A stretch of DNA of 64,000 bases from Chryseobacterium populi (lineage in GTDB: Bacteria > Bacteroidota > Bacteroidia > Flavobacteriales > Weeksellaceae), in NCBI RefSeq assembly GCF_000282115.1, contig NZ_AKJY01000018.1, positions 1 through 64,000 on the forward strand, in the 5' to 3' direction. Positions 25,718 through 34,261 of the stretch are shown piece by piece. The translations under genes and the position numbers were made by a program. The first letter of the stretch is position 1, and each line of letters begins with the position of its first letter. The notes beneath the pieces are model-generated. The model made no database searches and was not told the origin of the DNA. It saw only the letters and a program-made list of their open reading frames with translations.

Positions 25718-25740
25718 TTTGATCAGGCCATTTTTTATTT
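25705..25740 (+). terminator. Terminator overlapping the fmt stop codon
   Basis: AAAAATGGCCTGA (25705-25717) pairs with TCAGGCCATTTTT (25723-25735) and runs into T-rich sequence. The TGA stop codon of fmt lies within the left arm. Confidence 0.8.
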
Positions 25741-25834
25741 TTAAGTCAATCATGAATTTTTGAAGTTCTTTTCTTCAGGAGTAATTTAACACTGTAAAAA
25801 AATTCACTTGCATACAAAATTGACCATTCATATA

Positions 25835-26956
25835 CTATAGCTGAACCAGCTCAGTCACCTCCACGTCATATCCTCCAACCTGGGGTTTTATGTTCGGGTT
25901 TTGAGTGATCACCTTAAATTTATTAATTCCCAGATTCTTTAAAATCTGAGTTCCGATACCATAATCTCTGTAATTATAAGCCAGTGTAGGATGTTGTTCC
26001 TGCCCGTCCTGATAGTTTAGGAACTGTTGCAATTTTCTCAATGTATTCTCAGAATTCGAAACGTTGTTGATGAAAATAACAACCCCTTTTCCTTCTTCAT
26101 TGATCATATGGGTTACCTTCTCGAGCAAAGGCTTTTCACCGTTATTTAATCTCGTTAATACATCAAAATAAGAATCTGAAGACTGTACCCTTACTAAAAC
26201 GGGTTCATCAACAGTCCATGTTCCTTTTGCCAATGCAAAGTGGATCTGTTCATTCGAAGTCTCTCTGAAAGCATAAAAATCAAATTCACCATAATAAGTT
26301 TTCACTTTTCTTTCCTCAAGCCTGTCGATAAGATTTCCTTTTTTAAGCTGATAATGAATCAGGTCTTCAATAGAAACAATCTTCATATCATGTTTCTGGG
26401 CAAAAGCATATAAATCCGGTAAACGGGACATTGTACCGTCTTCATTCATGATTTCACAAATCACTCCACCTTCTTTTAATCCTGCCAAATGCGTAAGATC
26501 GATGGCAGCTTCCGTATGTCCGGCTCTTTTTAAAACGCCTCCTTTTTTAGCACGAAGCGGGAAAATATGTCCCGGTCTCATAAAATCGGTAGGTTTTGAT
26601 TTTTCATCCATCAAAGCCCGGATCGTTTTGGCTCTGTCTCCAGCAGAAATACCTGTAGAAGTACCATTTCCAAGAAGGTCTACAGAAACGGTAAAAGCTG
26701 TTTCCTTAGGATCGCTGCTTCTGCTTACCATGATATCAAGGCCAAGCTCATCACATCTTTTTTCAGGAAGCGGCATACAGATCAGCCCTCTTCCGTGAAC
26801 TGCCATAAAATTGATAAGCTCAGGAGTTGTCAACTCAGCTGCACAAAGAAAATCACCTTCATTTTCCCTGTCTTCATCATCTACTACTATGATTATTTTA
26901 CCATTTTTAAGGTCTTCAATAGCCTCAGGAATAGTATTTAATTTAATATCAGACAT
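25835..26956 (-). CDS. ribBA: RibBA-type 3,4-dihydroxy-2-butanone-4-phosphate synthase with degenerate GTP cyclohydrolase II half
   Basis: From the ATG at 26956 the protein has 373 residues; the TTG seven codons upstream is not needed. The N-terminal half is an intact RibB domain (riboflavin synthesis): DDEDRENEGDFLCAAE, HGRGLICMPL, TGISAGDRAKT, RPGHIFPLRA and the HTEAAIDL motif. The second half aligns with RibA (VDEPVLVRVQSS at the start and RDYGIGTQILKNLGINKFK at the end), but the zinc-binding Cys residues (C-x10-C-x-C) and the RQEGRGIG motif are absent. So only the RibB activity is expected, and a separate RibA must exist. Domain assignment is certain; loss of RibA activity is inferred. 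Confidence 0.92.
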   Translation of the reverse strand: MSDIKLNTIPEAIEDLKNGKIIIVVDDEDRENEGDFLCAAELTTPELINFMAVHGRGLICMPLPEKRCDELGLDIMVSRSSDPKETAFTVSVDLLGNGTSTGISAGDRAKTIRALMDEKSKPTDFMRPGHIFPLRAKKGGVLKRAGHTEAAIDLTHLAGLKEGGVICEIMNEDGTMSRLPDLYAFAQKHDMKIVSIEDLIHYQLKKGNLIDRLEERKVKTYYGEFDFYAFRETSNEQIHFALAKGTWTVDEPVLVRVQSSDSYFDVLTRLNNGEKPLLEKVTHMINEEGKGVVIFINNVSNSENTLRKLQQFLNYQDGQEQHPTLAYNYRDYGIGTQILKNLGINKFKVITQNPNIKPQVGGYDVEVTELVQL

Positions 26957-26974
26957 TTTTACTTTAAATTTTTG

Positions 26975-26982
26975 CAAAGATA
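26975..26982 (-). promoter_or_regulatory. -7 box of ribBA
   Basis: On the minus strand TATCTTTG matches TAnnTTTG exactly, 18 nt before the ATG at 26956. I see no FMN riboswitch in the short leader. Confidence 0.45.
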
Positions 26983-27020
26983 CTCATAAAAATAAGCATC
27001 CGCCAATTAATATAAATGGT

Positions 27021-28028
27021 TTATTGTGTACTGAACAAAGAGTCTGCAGCCTTTCGGATAATATTATAAGAATCCAGCCTTTTCTGATGATCGTAAATAT
27101 GGGAATTAATGATCAGCTCATCTACATTAAATCTTTCCTGGAAGCTTTTTAGCTTCTCTTCAATTTCAGACTGGTCCCCGATAAAACTATACCTCAGCTT
27201 TTGCAGAACGGCACCTTTTTCCATCGGTGACCAGATATTATCCATATCATCTACGGGTGGGGCAAAAGGTTTTCTGTCATTCCTTACAATATTAATGAAC
27301 GCCTGGAACAAAGTCGTGGAAAGCTTGTGGGCTTCTTCTGAAGTTTCGGCAGCAATTCCATTGACACAGGCCATAATATAAGGTTGTGCCAGTTGTTTTG
27401 ACGGTTCAAAATGTTCCCTGTAGATATTGAAAGCTATTTCCATTTGTTCAGGAGCAAAATGCCCGGCAAAAGCATAGGGTAAACCAAGCTCCGCAGCCAG
27501 CCATGCGCTGTCTGTGCTTGACCCAAGGATATAAAGCGGAATATCCAGACCTTCCCCCGGGATCGCACGCACTAAAGCATCTGAATTTTCTTTGGAGAAA
27601 TATTTTTGCAGTTCAAGGATCTGTCTTGGAAACTGCTCATTGATAATAGCCGGGTTTCTTCCCAATGCCTGAGCTGTTAAACCATCTGTTCCGGGAGCTC
27701 TGCCCAAGCCCAGATCAATTCTTCCGGGAAAAAGAGATTCCAGGGTTCCGAACTGCTCGGCAATAATTAAAGAACTGTGGTTCGGAAGCATAACTCCTCC
27801 TGATCCGACTCTGATTTTCTGGGTTCCGTTGGCAATAAAGCCGATCAGTACGGAAGTTGCAGAACTGGCAATACTTTCCATATTATGATGTTCGGCAAGC
27901 CAGAATCTTTTATAATTTAAATTTTCAGTATGGTTGGCTAAAGATAAACTGTCCTGAAAGCTATCGTGAATCGTCTTCCCTTGTTTTACAGGAGCAAGAT
28001 CCAACACCGATATTTCAAAATTTTTCAT
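27021..28028 (-). CDS. LLM-class flavin-dependent oxidoreductase (luciferase-like)
   Basis: The 335-residue protein belongs to the bacterial luciferase-like superfamily of FMN-dependent monooxygenases, the YhbW-like subgroup. Motifs are SVLDLAPVKQG at the start, RFWLAEHHNMESIASSA near residue 42, IRVGSGGVMLPNHSSLIIAEQFGTL in the centre (quoted in part: VGSGGVMLPNHSSL), and PGRIDLGLGRAPGTD. The substrate cannot be predicted. The gene stands alone, 64 bp upstream of ribBA on the same strand; a flavin enzyme next to a riboflavin gene is suggestive but may be chance. Confidence 0.92.
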   Translation of the reverse strand: MKNFEISVLDLAPVKQGKTIHDSFQDSLSLANHTENLNYKRFWLAEHHNMESIASSATSVLIGFIANGTQKIRVGSGGVMLPNHSSLIIAEQFGTLESLFPGRIDLGLGRAPGTDGLTAQALGRNPAIINEQFPRQILELQKYFSKENSDALVRAIPGEGLDIPLYILGSSTDSAWLAAELGLPYAFAGHFAPEQMEIAFNIYREHFEPSKQLAQPYIMACVNGIAAETSEEAHKLSTTLFQAFINIVRNDRKPFAPPVDDMDNIWSPMEKGAVLQKLRYSFIGDQSEIEEKLKSFQERFNVDELIINSHIYDHQKRLDSYNIIRKAADSLFSTQ

Positions 28029-28055
28029 ATTTTAAATTTTAGGTTTAAAACCGAA

Positions 28056-28063
28056 CAAATGTA
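28056..28063 (-). promoter_or_regulatory. -7 box of the LLM oxidoreductase gene
   Basis: On the minus strand TACATTTG matches TAnnTTTG, 27 nt before the ATG at 28028. Confidence 0.4.
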
Positions 28064-28231
28064 AGACTAATAAATTGCATTAGTTACTTTTTGTAATTGA
28101 TAAGTCTGATAAGTGTTGTGAGGAAAAAACTATTAAAAAAATTTTAATCTTCTTTATTTTTTTTGTAGACCAAATTATACTTTATTTGCAAATCAAACAA
28201 AAACTATATTTTCCTAAAAATGATATTAAAA

Positions 28232-28669
28232 ATGAAAAAAATTTACCTGCTTATTATCTCATTTCTTTTAATCAGCTGTTCATTTAATCAGACTTTCTCA
28301 AATAGAGAATCTGATAAGAATGACGCAGAAAAAATATCAAAGAAATTCTATTGGGAATTGAGATACGGAGCTAATTATGATAAAATCTACAGTCTGTTTA
28401 GTAATAAATTTTTTGAGGTAACTCCTAAGGAGACGCTTGATAAGATGAATACCATTTCTCAGAATGAGATAGGTCCGATTATAGAATATAATCTTGTGAA
28501 ATGGGAAACTTTTGTTGCCAAAGGAACCAACCCGCGAAGTGAATATGTACTGATCTATGATGTTAAAAGAGAAATGGGTAAAACACAGGAAACTTTTTCA
28601 ATGAGAAAAGAAAATGGCATCATTAAAATTGTTGGATATAGAATTAATCAGGATTTATTAAATAAATAG
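28232..28669 (+). CDS. Putative lipoprotein with NTF2-like domain
   Basis: I start at the ATG at 28232 (145 residues); the ATG at 28220 would add four residues before the signal. A lipobox (SFLLISC) marks a lipoprotein. The mature part has alternating helix and strands typical of small NTF2-like domains of the DUF3887/DUF4019 kind: FYWELRYGANYDKIYSLFSN, ITEYVLIYDVKREMG-type strands and a closing NGIIKIVGYRIN strand. The ligand is unknown. It is a single gene that converges on the helicase gene, with a shared hairpin between them. Confidence 0.75.
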   Translation: MKKIYLLIISFLLISCSFNQTFSNRESDKNDAEKISKKFYWELRYGANYDKIYSLFSNKFFEVTPKETLDKMNTISQNEIGPIIEYNLVKWETFVAKGTNPRSEYVLIYDVKREMGKTQETFSMRKENGIIKIVGYRINQDLLNK

Positions 28670-28673
28670 GAGT

Positions 28674-28720
28674 AAAAAAGCTTTTAATAATTGATTTTCC
28701 AATTAACTATTAAAAGCTTT
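28674..28720 (-). terminator. Terminator between the lipoprotein and helicase genes
   Basis: A 13-bp inverted repeat (28678-28690 and 28708-28720, AAAGCTTTTAATA and complement) lies between convergent genes. The A-run at 28674-28678 becomes a T-run on the minus strand, so it serves mainly the helicase gene. Confidence 0.7.
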
Positions 28721-28731
28721 CTCAAAAAACA

Positions 28732-30858
28732 TTAGTTAGCTTTATTTTTCTTATAATTATAATGATTAATCAAGATTCTGATTTCATTGAATTCAAATTC
28801 ATTGGGTAATGCAGCCTTCCATTCTGACAGTGTTTCATGCGGATTTTTATTGAATTCTGCTTCAAAGGCTTTGATCTTATCTGAAGTAATCACTCTTGAA
28901 ATATCCAGCAATCCCTGCTCGGCAAATTTCGCTAGATGCCCGACCACTGTTTCTTTTACCAATCCTCTTTCCAATGCAATTTCAGCGATGGTTTTCCCCT
29001 GCTCAAATAATTGAAAAGTGAGAACCTGGGATGGGACTTTTGCAATTTTCATGCTGACTTCCTTATCATTCTTCTCATCTAAAAGCTTAGTTTCCAACAA
29101 ATGAATGTTTTTCAAGCTGTTAAGGTATTCTTCAATATCTTCCAGCCAGACTTTAAACTCTTCGTTATATTGTTTTAAACCTTTCGCTCCTTTTATTTCT
29201 GCATAAAATTCTTTCAAAGGGCTGAAAACTTTATCTCTGATTCCGGTAAAAAAGAAATTTACCGCTCCTTTTGCTTTGCTTTCAATTTCAGACCATTCTT
29301 CCTGATTATTGATAAAGAGAGCTACTTTCTGAAATAAAATCTTCTCCAGCTTTTCAAATATTTTACCCAATTGGGTTACCTCGTGCTTTAGCTGGATATA
29401 AAGCTGATGGGTTTTAACAGTATCTATACTTTTTGTAGTGACGGAAAGCTTATTCCATTCTTCCACTTCGTTTAAAAACCATCTTGAATCAAGCGTACGA
29501 AGCACTTTTTTGATACTGTAATCGTATTTCTCCTGATTTAAAATTGTTTCAACATTATCATTTGCAATAGTAGCTCCCTGGAACTGTAAAATCCTGTTAT
29601 CTTTAAAAATGACTTCCGGTGTAATTTTAGATTTCAGGACAATGCCTTCCAGTGTCCGGCACCGCGATAATGCGACATATACCTGACCGGCTGTAAAGCT
29701 TTTTCCGGCATCAATGATTACTTTGTCAAACGTAAGTCCCTGACTTTTATGAATGGTAACTGCCCAGGCCAGCTTTATAGGAAACTGCTCAAAGCTTCCC
29801 AATACTTCTTCCTTAATATTTTTATCGGTATCAAGGAAATATTTTTTCTGTTCCCAGACTTCCCTTTTCACTGCAATTTCCCTTTCGCTTCCGTCAAGAA
29901 CAACCCTGATCTCATTTTCATCGAGAGCCACGATCTCACCCAATTTTCCGTTGAAGTATTTTTTCTCCGGAGAAATATCGTTCCGGATAAACATGATCTG
30001 AGCTCCTATCTTTAACTCTAAAAACTGTTCATTCGGGAACTGGTTTTCTTTAAATTCTCCAAATAATTTAGCTTCATAGGTGGCAGGATCAACTTTTATT
30101 CCGGCCAGCTTCTCCTGATTGATCTCATCTGCCATTTTATTGTGTGAACACAGGTAAACGTAAGCTTCGGTGCCGGTTTCAAAATCGGGATCATATCTTT
30201 CATTAAGATGATCAAAATCGATATTCGCAACATCCCCATCCCGGATTGCATTCAAAATATCCAGGAATTCTTCGTCAGACTGCCTGTAAACCTTTGTCAG
30301 CTCAATCGTAATGATCGGAATATCTTTTATAGCAAGACTGTCAAAAAAGAAGGGCGACTGATAACATAATTTCAAAATATGCTCATCTCTTACCACCGGC
30401 GGAAGCTGATAAAGATCACCAATGAAAAGCATCTGAGCTCCTCCGAACCGTTGATTATTCCTTCTGATAAACCGTAAAGAAAAATCCATCATATCCAATA
30501 CATCGGCTCTTAGCATGGAAACCTCATCAATAATGATGACTTCAACCTCTCTTAAAAGTTTGAGCTTATCTTTCCTGTATTTGAAATGTGGCATCAGATC
30601 GGCAATATTATTAGCCAAACTTCCGTCTATACGGTCTGTGGTCGGTAAGAAAGTTCTTAACGGCAACCCGAACATAGAATGAATGGTAACTCCGCCTGCA
30701 TTAATTGCCGCAATCCCTGTGGGAGCCAATACGATATGTTTCTTTCTTGTTTTCTTTACGAAATCATTCAGAAAAGTTGTTTTACCCGTTCCTGCCTTTC
30801 CTGTAAGAAAGACACTTCTGTTGGTATGCTCTATTAAGTCAAAAAAATGATTGTTCAT
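28732..30858 (-). CDS. Pif1-like AAA helicase with C-terminal helix-turn-helix domain
   Basis: The open frame extends to 31188, but homology starts at MNNHFFDLIEHTNRS, so I place the start at the ATG at 30858 (708 residues). Motifs are Walker A GKAGTGKTTF (residues 20-29), Walker B VIIDEVSMLRADVLD, GDLYQLPPV, and the UvrD-like C-terminal box LAWAVTIHKSQGLTFDKV followed by YVALSRC. This is the Pif1/RecD2-like SF1B family. A coiled region then leads to an HTH domain near residues 625-670 (LTFQLFEQGKTIAEIALERG). Such proteins occur widely in Bacteroidetes. A role in DNA replication or repair is probable. Confidence 0.9.
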   Translation of the reverse strand: MNNHFFDLIEHTNRSVFLTGKAGTGKTTFLNDFVKKTRKKHIVLAPTGIAAINAGGVTIHSMFGLPLRTFLPTTDRIDGSLANNIADLMPHFKYRKDKLKLLREVEVIIIDEVSMLRADVLDMMDFSLRFIRRNNQRFGGAQMLFIGDLYQLPPVVRDEHILKLCYQSPFFFDSLAIKDIPIITIELTKVYRQSDEEFLDILNAIRDGDVANIDFDHLNERYDPDFETGTEAYVYLCSHNKMADEINQEKLAGIKVDPATYEAKLFGEFKENQFPNEQFLELKIGAQIMFIRNDISPEKKYFNGKLGEIVALDENEIRVVLDGSEREIAVKREVWEQKKYFLDTDKNIKEEVLGSFEQFPIKLAWAVTIHKSQGLTFDKVIIDAGKSFTAGQVYVALSRCRTLEGIVLKSKITPEVIFKDNRILQFQGATIANDNVETILNQEKYDYSIKKVLRTLDSRWFLNEVEEWNKLSVTTKSIDTVKTHQLYIQLKHEVTQLGKIFEKLEKILFQKVALFINNQEEWSEIESKAKGAVNFFFTGIRDKVFSPLKEFYAEIKGAKGLKQYNEEFKVWLEDIEEYLNSLKNIHLLETKLLDEKNDKEVSMKIAKVPSQVLTFQLFEQGKTIAEIALERGLVKETVVGHLAKFAEQGLLDISRVITSDKIKAFEAEFNKNPHETLSEWKAALPNEFEFNEIRILINHYNYKKNKAN

Positions 30859-30864
30859 CGCCGT

Positions 30865-30872
30865 CAAAATTA
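30865..30872 (-). promoter_or_regulatory. -7 box of the Pif1-like helicase gene, 6 nt from the start codon
   Basis: On the minus strand TAATTTTG (exact TAnnTTTG) ends 6 nt before the ATG at 30858, supporting this start over the longer frame and suggesting a near-leaderless mRNA. Confidence 0.45.
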
Positions 30873-30882
30873 CGGAAATGAA

Positions 30883-30913
30883 TTTGAAAATTTTTATATT
30901 GGCATAAGTTTTG
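30883..30913 (+). promoter_or_regulatory. Promoter of the small lipoprotein gene
   Basis: TTTG (30883-30886) and TAAGTTTTG (30905-30913, one base longer than TAnnTTTG) are 18 nt apart, and the ATG at 30942 is 28 nt downstream. The divergent helicase promoter is just to the left. Confidence 0.4.
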
Positions 30914-30941
30914 AAAATTATTGAAAAGAAAAAAAGTTTAT

Positions 30942-31385
30942 ATGAAATATTTACGCTTACAGGTCCCGATTTTAGCTTTATGCACTGCATTTGCACTGGT
31001 CTCCTGTAATACGACAAAAAATGCCAATACCAATTTACCAAAAGATATCTCCGAAAGGCCGGCTGATGAAAACAGTCAGAAATATGATGAGACACAATTG
31101 GAAAAACTAAGGTCTGAAATTGAAAAGGAGATTGCCCAGGAAACCTGTACCAATCCTGATGACTGGAAAACAGCTCCAATGGGATCAAAAGCCTGTGGCG
31201 GGCCTAAAACCTATATTGCTTATCCTAAAAAACTGGAAGCCGCTATTCTTCCGAAAATAGAAGATTATACTAGTAAAGAAGCAGAATTTAACAAGAAATA
31301 TGCTATTGTTTCAGACTGTGCAATGATCGCGGAACCTACAGGAATAAAATGTAATGACGGAAAAGCAGAAATTACTTATCCCTGA
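30942..31385 (+). CDS. Small lipoprotein of unknown function
   Basis: The start is the ATG at 30942 (147 residues); the TTG at 30921 is less likely. A lipobox (FALVSC) gives a lipoprotein. The mature part carries four more Cys in two pairs (QETCTNPDDWK, GSKACGGPKTYIAYPK, VSDCAMIAEP, GIKCNDGKAE), which may form disulfides outside the cytoplasm. I do not recognise a named domain. It is divergent from the helicase gene and followed by a terminator. Confidence 0.8.
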   Translation: MKYLRLQVPILALCTAFALVSCNTTKNANTNLPKDISERPADENSQKYDETQLEKLRSEIEKEIAQETCTNPDDWKTAPMGSKACGGPKTYIAYPKKLEAAILPKIEDYTSKEAEFNKKYAIVSDCAMIAEPTGIKCNDGKAEITYP

Positions 31386-31442
31386 TAATAAACACACAAC
31401 ACACACTCTAAATTCAAAGGAGTTTATCACTAAGGAATAAAC

Positions 31443-31476
31443 AAAATCTCCCTCTGTTGAGAAGGAGATTTTTTAT
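31443..31476 (+). terminator. Terminator after the small lipoprotein gene
   Basis: AAAATCTCC (31443-31451) pairs with GGAGATTTT (31464-31472), followed by a T-rich run. Confidence 0.75.
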
Positions 31477-31568
31477 TACAGGATTACGTGTGGAAAGTGA
31501 ATAGGTAAATGGCGAATCATCAATTTTCAGTAATTTAAAAATTCCCACAAACTTCTAATTTCTAGCTT

Positions 31569-32084
31569 CTACCCCTTATACCATGAAGAATATTTCACAT
31601 AATTATCAGCAATTCTGTTGACCTCTCCTTCCAGCAATTGGGAGTTGATATCTTTGATCTTTCTGGCAGGAACACCGCCCCAGACCTCTCCTGATTTGAT
31701 ATGGGTTCCCTGTGTAACTACCGAACCGGCACCTACGATAGAATTTTCTTCTACCAGGCAGTCATCCATTACAATCGCTCCCATTCCGATTAACACATTG
31801 TCCTGGATCGTACATCCGTGAACAATGGCGTTGTGCCCGATGGAAACATTATTTCCGATTACCAGAGGATATTTTTCGTAAGTACAGTGCAGCATGACAT
31901 TATCCTGAACATTTACCTTATTTCCCATTCTGATATAATTAACATCGCCTCTTATCACTGCGTTATACCAAATGCTGCAATCTTTCCCCATGGTAACATC
32001 ACCAATGACGGTCGCTGTTTCTGCCAAAAAAGTATTTTCACCGATTTGCGGTGTTTTTCCTAAAAGTTCTCTTACAAGTGCCAT
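31569..32084 (-). CDS. Gamma-carbonic-anhydrase-family protein (left-handed beta-helix)
   Basis: The 171-residue protein is made of hexapeptide repeats (IGDVTMGKDCSIWYN, VNVQDNVMLHCTYEK, IGNNVSIGHNAIVHGC), which form a left-handed beta-helix. The three zinc-binding His of gamma carbonic anhydrases are present (MLHC, IGHNAIVHG). YrdA/PaaY-like members of this family often show weak or no carbonic anhydrase activity, so the reaction is uncertain. It is a single gene divergent from nfu. Confidence 0.93.
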   Translation of the reverse strand: MALVRELLGKTPQIGENTFLAETATVIGDVTMGKDCSIWYNAVIRGDVNYIRMGNKVNVQDNVMLHCTYEKYPLVIGNNVSIGHNAIVHGCTIQDNVLIGMGAIVMDDCLVEENSIVGAGSVVTQGTHIKSGEVWGGVPARKIKDINSQLLEGEVNRIADNYVKYSSWYKG

Positions 32085-32208
32085 ATTTTTTAATTTGAGA
32101 ATTTGAAAATGAGTTAATTTGAAAATTAAATCCCTGCCTTCACCATTTTTAAATTATAGTGATAGCGAAAATCTAACTCCTTATCTCTAACTTCTAACTT
32201 CTAATGCG

Positions 32209-32216
32209 TATTTTTG
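32209..32216 (+). promoter_or_regulatory. -7 box of the nfu gene
   Basis: TATTTTTG matches TAnnTTTG, 21 nt before the ATG at 32238. It excludes the TTG at 32214, which lies in the box itself, as the real start. Confidence 0.45.
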
Positions 32217-32237
32217 TATCTCAAATTTAACGAAAAA

Positions 32238-33116
32238 ATGCGTACGATTCTTATAGAGCCAACAGAAAACCCAAAAGTGATGAAATTTGTAGCGGATTAC
32301 AATTTGATTCCGGGATCTTTAGAGTTGGACAGAAATTCAGATATCTCGGAAATTCCTCTTGCCCAGGAACTTTTCAATTATCCTTTTGTGGAAAGAATTT
32401 TCATCACAGCCAATTTTGTTGCCGTTGCCAAGCAGGATACTATGGAGTGGGAACATGTAGCTGAAAGCCTGAAAAATATAATTGAGGATGAACTTCTGGC
32501 CAATCCGAGAATTTATCTTCAGAAGAAAAAGGAAATGTATCAGATTTATGCTGAGATGACACCTAATCCTAATGTAATGAAATTTGTTTCCAATAAATTA
32601 TTACTGGAAGGTTTCGTGGAGGTAAAATCAAGGGATGAAGCAGAGGGAGTTCCTTTGGCACAGGCTATTTTTAAAGAGTTTGATTTTGCTAAAGAAGTTT
32701 TTATTTCCGATAATTTTGTAGCGGTAACCAGGGATAATTCTGTGGAATGGCATCAGGTGATGATGGCTGTTCGTGCTTTGATCGCCGAATATTTACAAAA
32801 CGGTGGTGAGATTTCAAATATTGAAGCTCAGAAGCATGAAAACCCTGTAGAAAAAATCATCAACAGGGAATATACGGATGATGAACAAAAAATCTCCGAT
32901 ATCCTGAACGAATATGTTGCTCCGGCAGTAGAAAACGATGGTGGAAAAATCTCTTTAATGGAATACGACCAGAAACATAAAACGGCAAAAATGCTTTTAC
33001 AGGGAGCATGTTCAGGATGCCCAAGCTCTACAGCTACCTTGAAAAACGGGATTGAAAATATTTTAAAACAATTCGTTCCGGATCTTGTAGAAAGAGTGGA
33101 AGCAGTTAACGGATAA
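32238..33116 (+). CDS. NifU/Nfu-type Fe-S scaffold protein with two Nfu N-terminal domains
   Basis: From the ATG at 32238 there are 292 residues. Two copies of the Nfu N-terminal domain stand in tandem: residues 1-95 (IEPTENPKVMKFV... ITANFVAVAKQDTMEW) and about 100-195 (EMTPNPNVMKFVSN... ISDNFVAVTRDNSVEW). The C-terminal NifU domain has the CxxC cluster-binding motif GACSGCPSS. Such proteins carry and deliver Fe-S clusters to target enzymes. The next gene is hemH, and NadA (an Fe-S enzyme) is also in the window, but no direct link is shown. Confidence 0.93.
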   Translation: MRTILIEPTENPKVMKFVADYNLIPGSLELDRNSDISEIPLAQELFNYPFVERIFITANFVAVAKQDTMEWEHVAESLKNIIEDELLANPRIYLQKKKEMYQIYAEMTPNPNVMKFVSNKLLLEGFVEVKSRDEAEGVPLAQAIFKEFDFAKEVFISDNFVAVTRDNSVEWHQVMMAVRALIAEYLQNGGEISNIEAQKHENPVEKIINREYTDDEQKISDILNEYVAPAVENDGGKISLMEYDQKHKTAKMLLQGACSGCPSSTATLKNGIENILKQFVPDLVERVEAVNG

Positions 33117-33163
33117 TTGATTACTGGTTATTAATTTTATACAATTAATTTAAAAAGAAAATT

Positions 33164-34216
33164 TTGCAGAAAGAATCCCGAAATTCAAAGAAAGGAATTT
33201 TATTGGTAAATCTCGGATCACCAAAATCTACGGCTGTAAATGATGTAAAAGAATATCTGGATGAGTTCCTGATGGATGAAAGGGTAATTGATTACCGGTG
33301 GATTTTCCGCGCACTTCTGGTACGCGGGATTATCTTAAATACCAGACCTGCAAAATCTGCGGAAGCTTATAAAACGGTCTGGACAGATCAGGGATCTCCG
33401 TTAATTGTAATCACCGAAAAAATTCAGCAAAAGCTTCAGAAGCTTGTGGATGTTCCTGTAGAAATCGGGATGAGGTATGCACAGCCAAGTATTGAAGCCG
33501 GGATTCAGAAACTGGATGACAAAGGGGTGTCTGAGATCGTTCTGTTTCCATTGTACCCGCAATATGCGATGAGTACGACGGAAACTGTAATTGAACAGGC
33601 TGAAGAAATAAGAAAAAAGAAATTCCCGAAGGTAAAGATCAATTATATACAACCTTTCTACGACAGAGATATTTATATTAATTGCCTCGCAGAAAGTATT
33701 AAGGAAAAACTTCCAGAAAATTTTGATGCCTTACAATTCTCCTTTCATGGAGTTCCTGAAAGACATCTTTATAAAACCGATCCTTCAAAAACCTGCAAAA
33801 TTGATGATGTGAATTGCATCAACAGTAAGGTAGATACTCATAATGCATATTGCTACAGACATCAGTGTTATAAAACCACAGAATCTGTCATTGCAAAAAT
33901 GGGGTTACCGAAAGAAAAAACAATCGTTTCTTTCCAGTCAAGGCTAGGAAAAGACAAATGGATCGAGCCTTATACAGATGAAACTTTAGAAACTATCCCT
34001 AAACAAGGCATAAAAAACCTGGCTATTGTTTGTCCGGCTTTCGTTTCAGATTGCCTGGAAACATTAGAAGAAATCTCCGTTGAAGGGAAGGAGCAGTTTC
34101 TACATGGTGGCGGGGAAAATTTCCATTATATCCCTTGCTTAAATGATGAAGACCGATGGATTGATGTGGTAAAAACTTTGTGTGAGGAAAAACTCAACGA
34201 CTTCTATCTGGTTTAA
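33164..34216 (+). CDS. hemH: Ferrochelatase
   Basis: HemH inserts Fe2+ into protoporphyrin IX (or coproporphyrin III in some lineages). The 350-residue protein shows GILLVNLGSPKSTAV, RPAKSAEAYKTVW, IGMRYAQPSIEAGI, LFPLYPQYAMSTTETV, the catalytic-His segment FSFHGVPERHLYKTDP, and SRLGKDKWIEPYTDETLE. Extra Cys residues (CKIDDVNCINS, YCYRHQC) may be structural. No ATG is available: the frame starts with TTG at 33164, directly before the first conserved strand, so a TTG start is likely. A terminator follows. Confidence 0.95.
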   Translation: MQKESRNSKKGILLVNLGSPKSTAVNDVKEYLDEFLMDERVIDYRWIFRALLVRGIILNTRPAKSAEAYKTVWTDQGSPLIVITEKIQQKLQKLVDVPVEIGMRYAQPSIEAGIQKLDDKGVSEIVLFPLYPQYAMSTTETVIEQAEEIRKKKFPKVKINYIQPFYDRDIYINCLAESIKEKLPENFDALQFSFHGVPERHLYKTDPSKTCKIDDVNCINSKVDTHNAYCYRHQCYKTTESVIAKMGLPKEKTIVSFQSRLGKDKWIEPYTDETLETIPKQGIKNLAIVCPAFVSDCLETLEEISVEGKEQFLHGGGENFHYIPCLNDEDRWIDVVKTLCEEKLNDFYLV

Positions 34217-34237
34217 AATAAAAACTTATAAAGCAGG

Positions 34238-34261
34238 CCCTCATTTTAATGAGGGTTTTTT
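34238..34261 (+). terminator. Terminator after hemH
   Basis: CCCTCATT (34238-34245) pairs with AATGAGGG (34248-34255), followed by a T-run. The following stretch to 34476 is AT-rich and has no other feature that I can support. Confidence 0.8.

Noticed and set aside
28674-28720. A regulatory riboswitch before the helicase gene
   Set aside because: The structure is a simple inverted repeat between converging genes, best read as a terminator.
30859-31188. 110-residue N-terminal extension of the Pif1-like helicase
   Set aside because: The extension overlaps the divergent lipoprotein gene and its promoter, has no homology-like features, and an ATG directly after a -7 box at 30865-30872 fits the conserved N-terminus.
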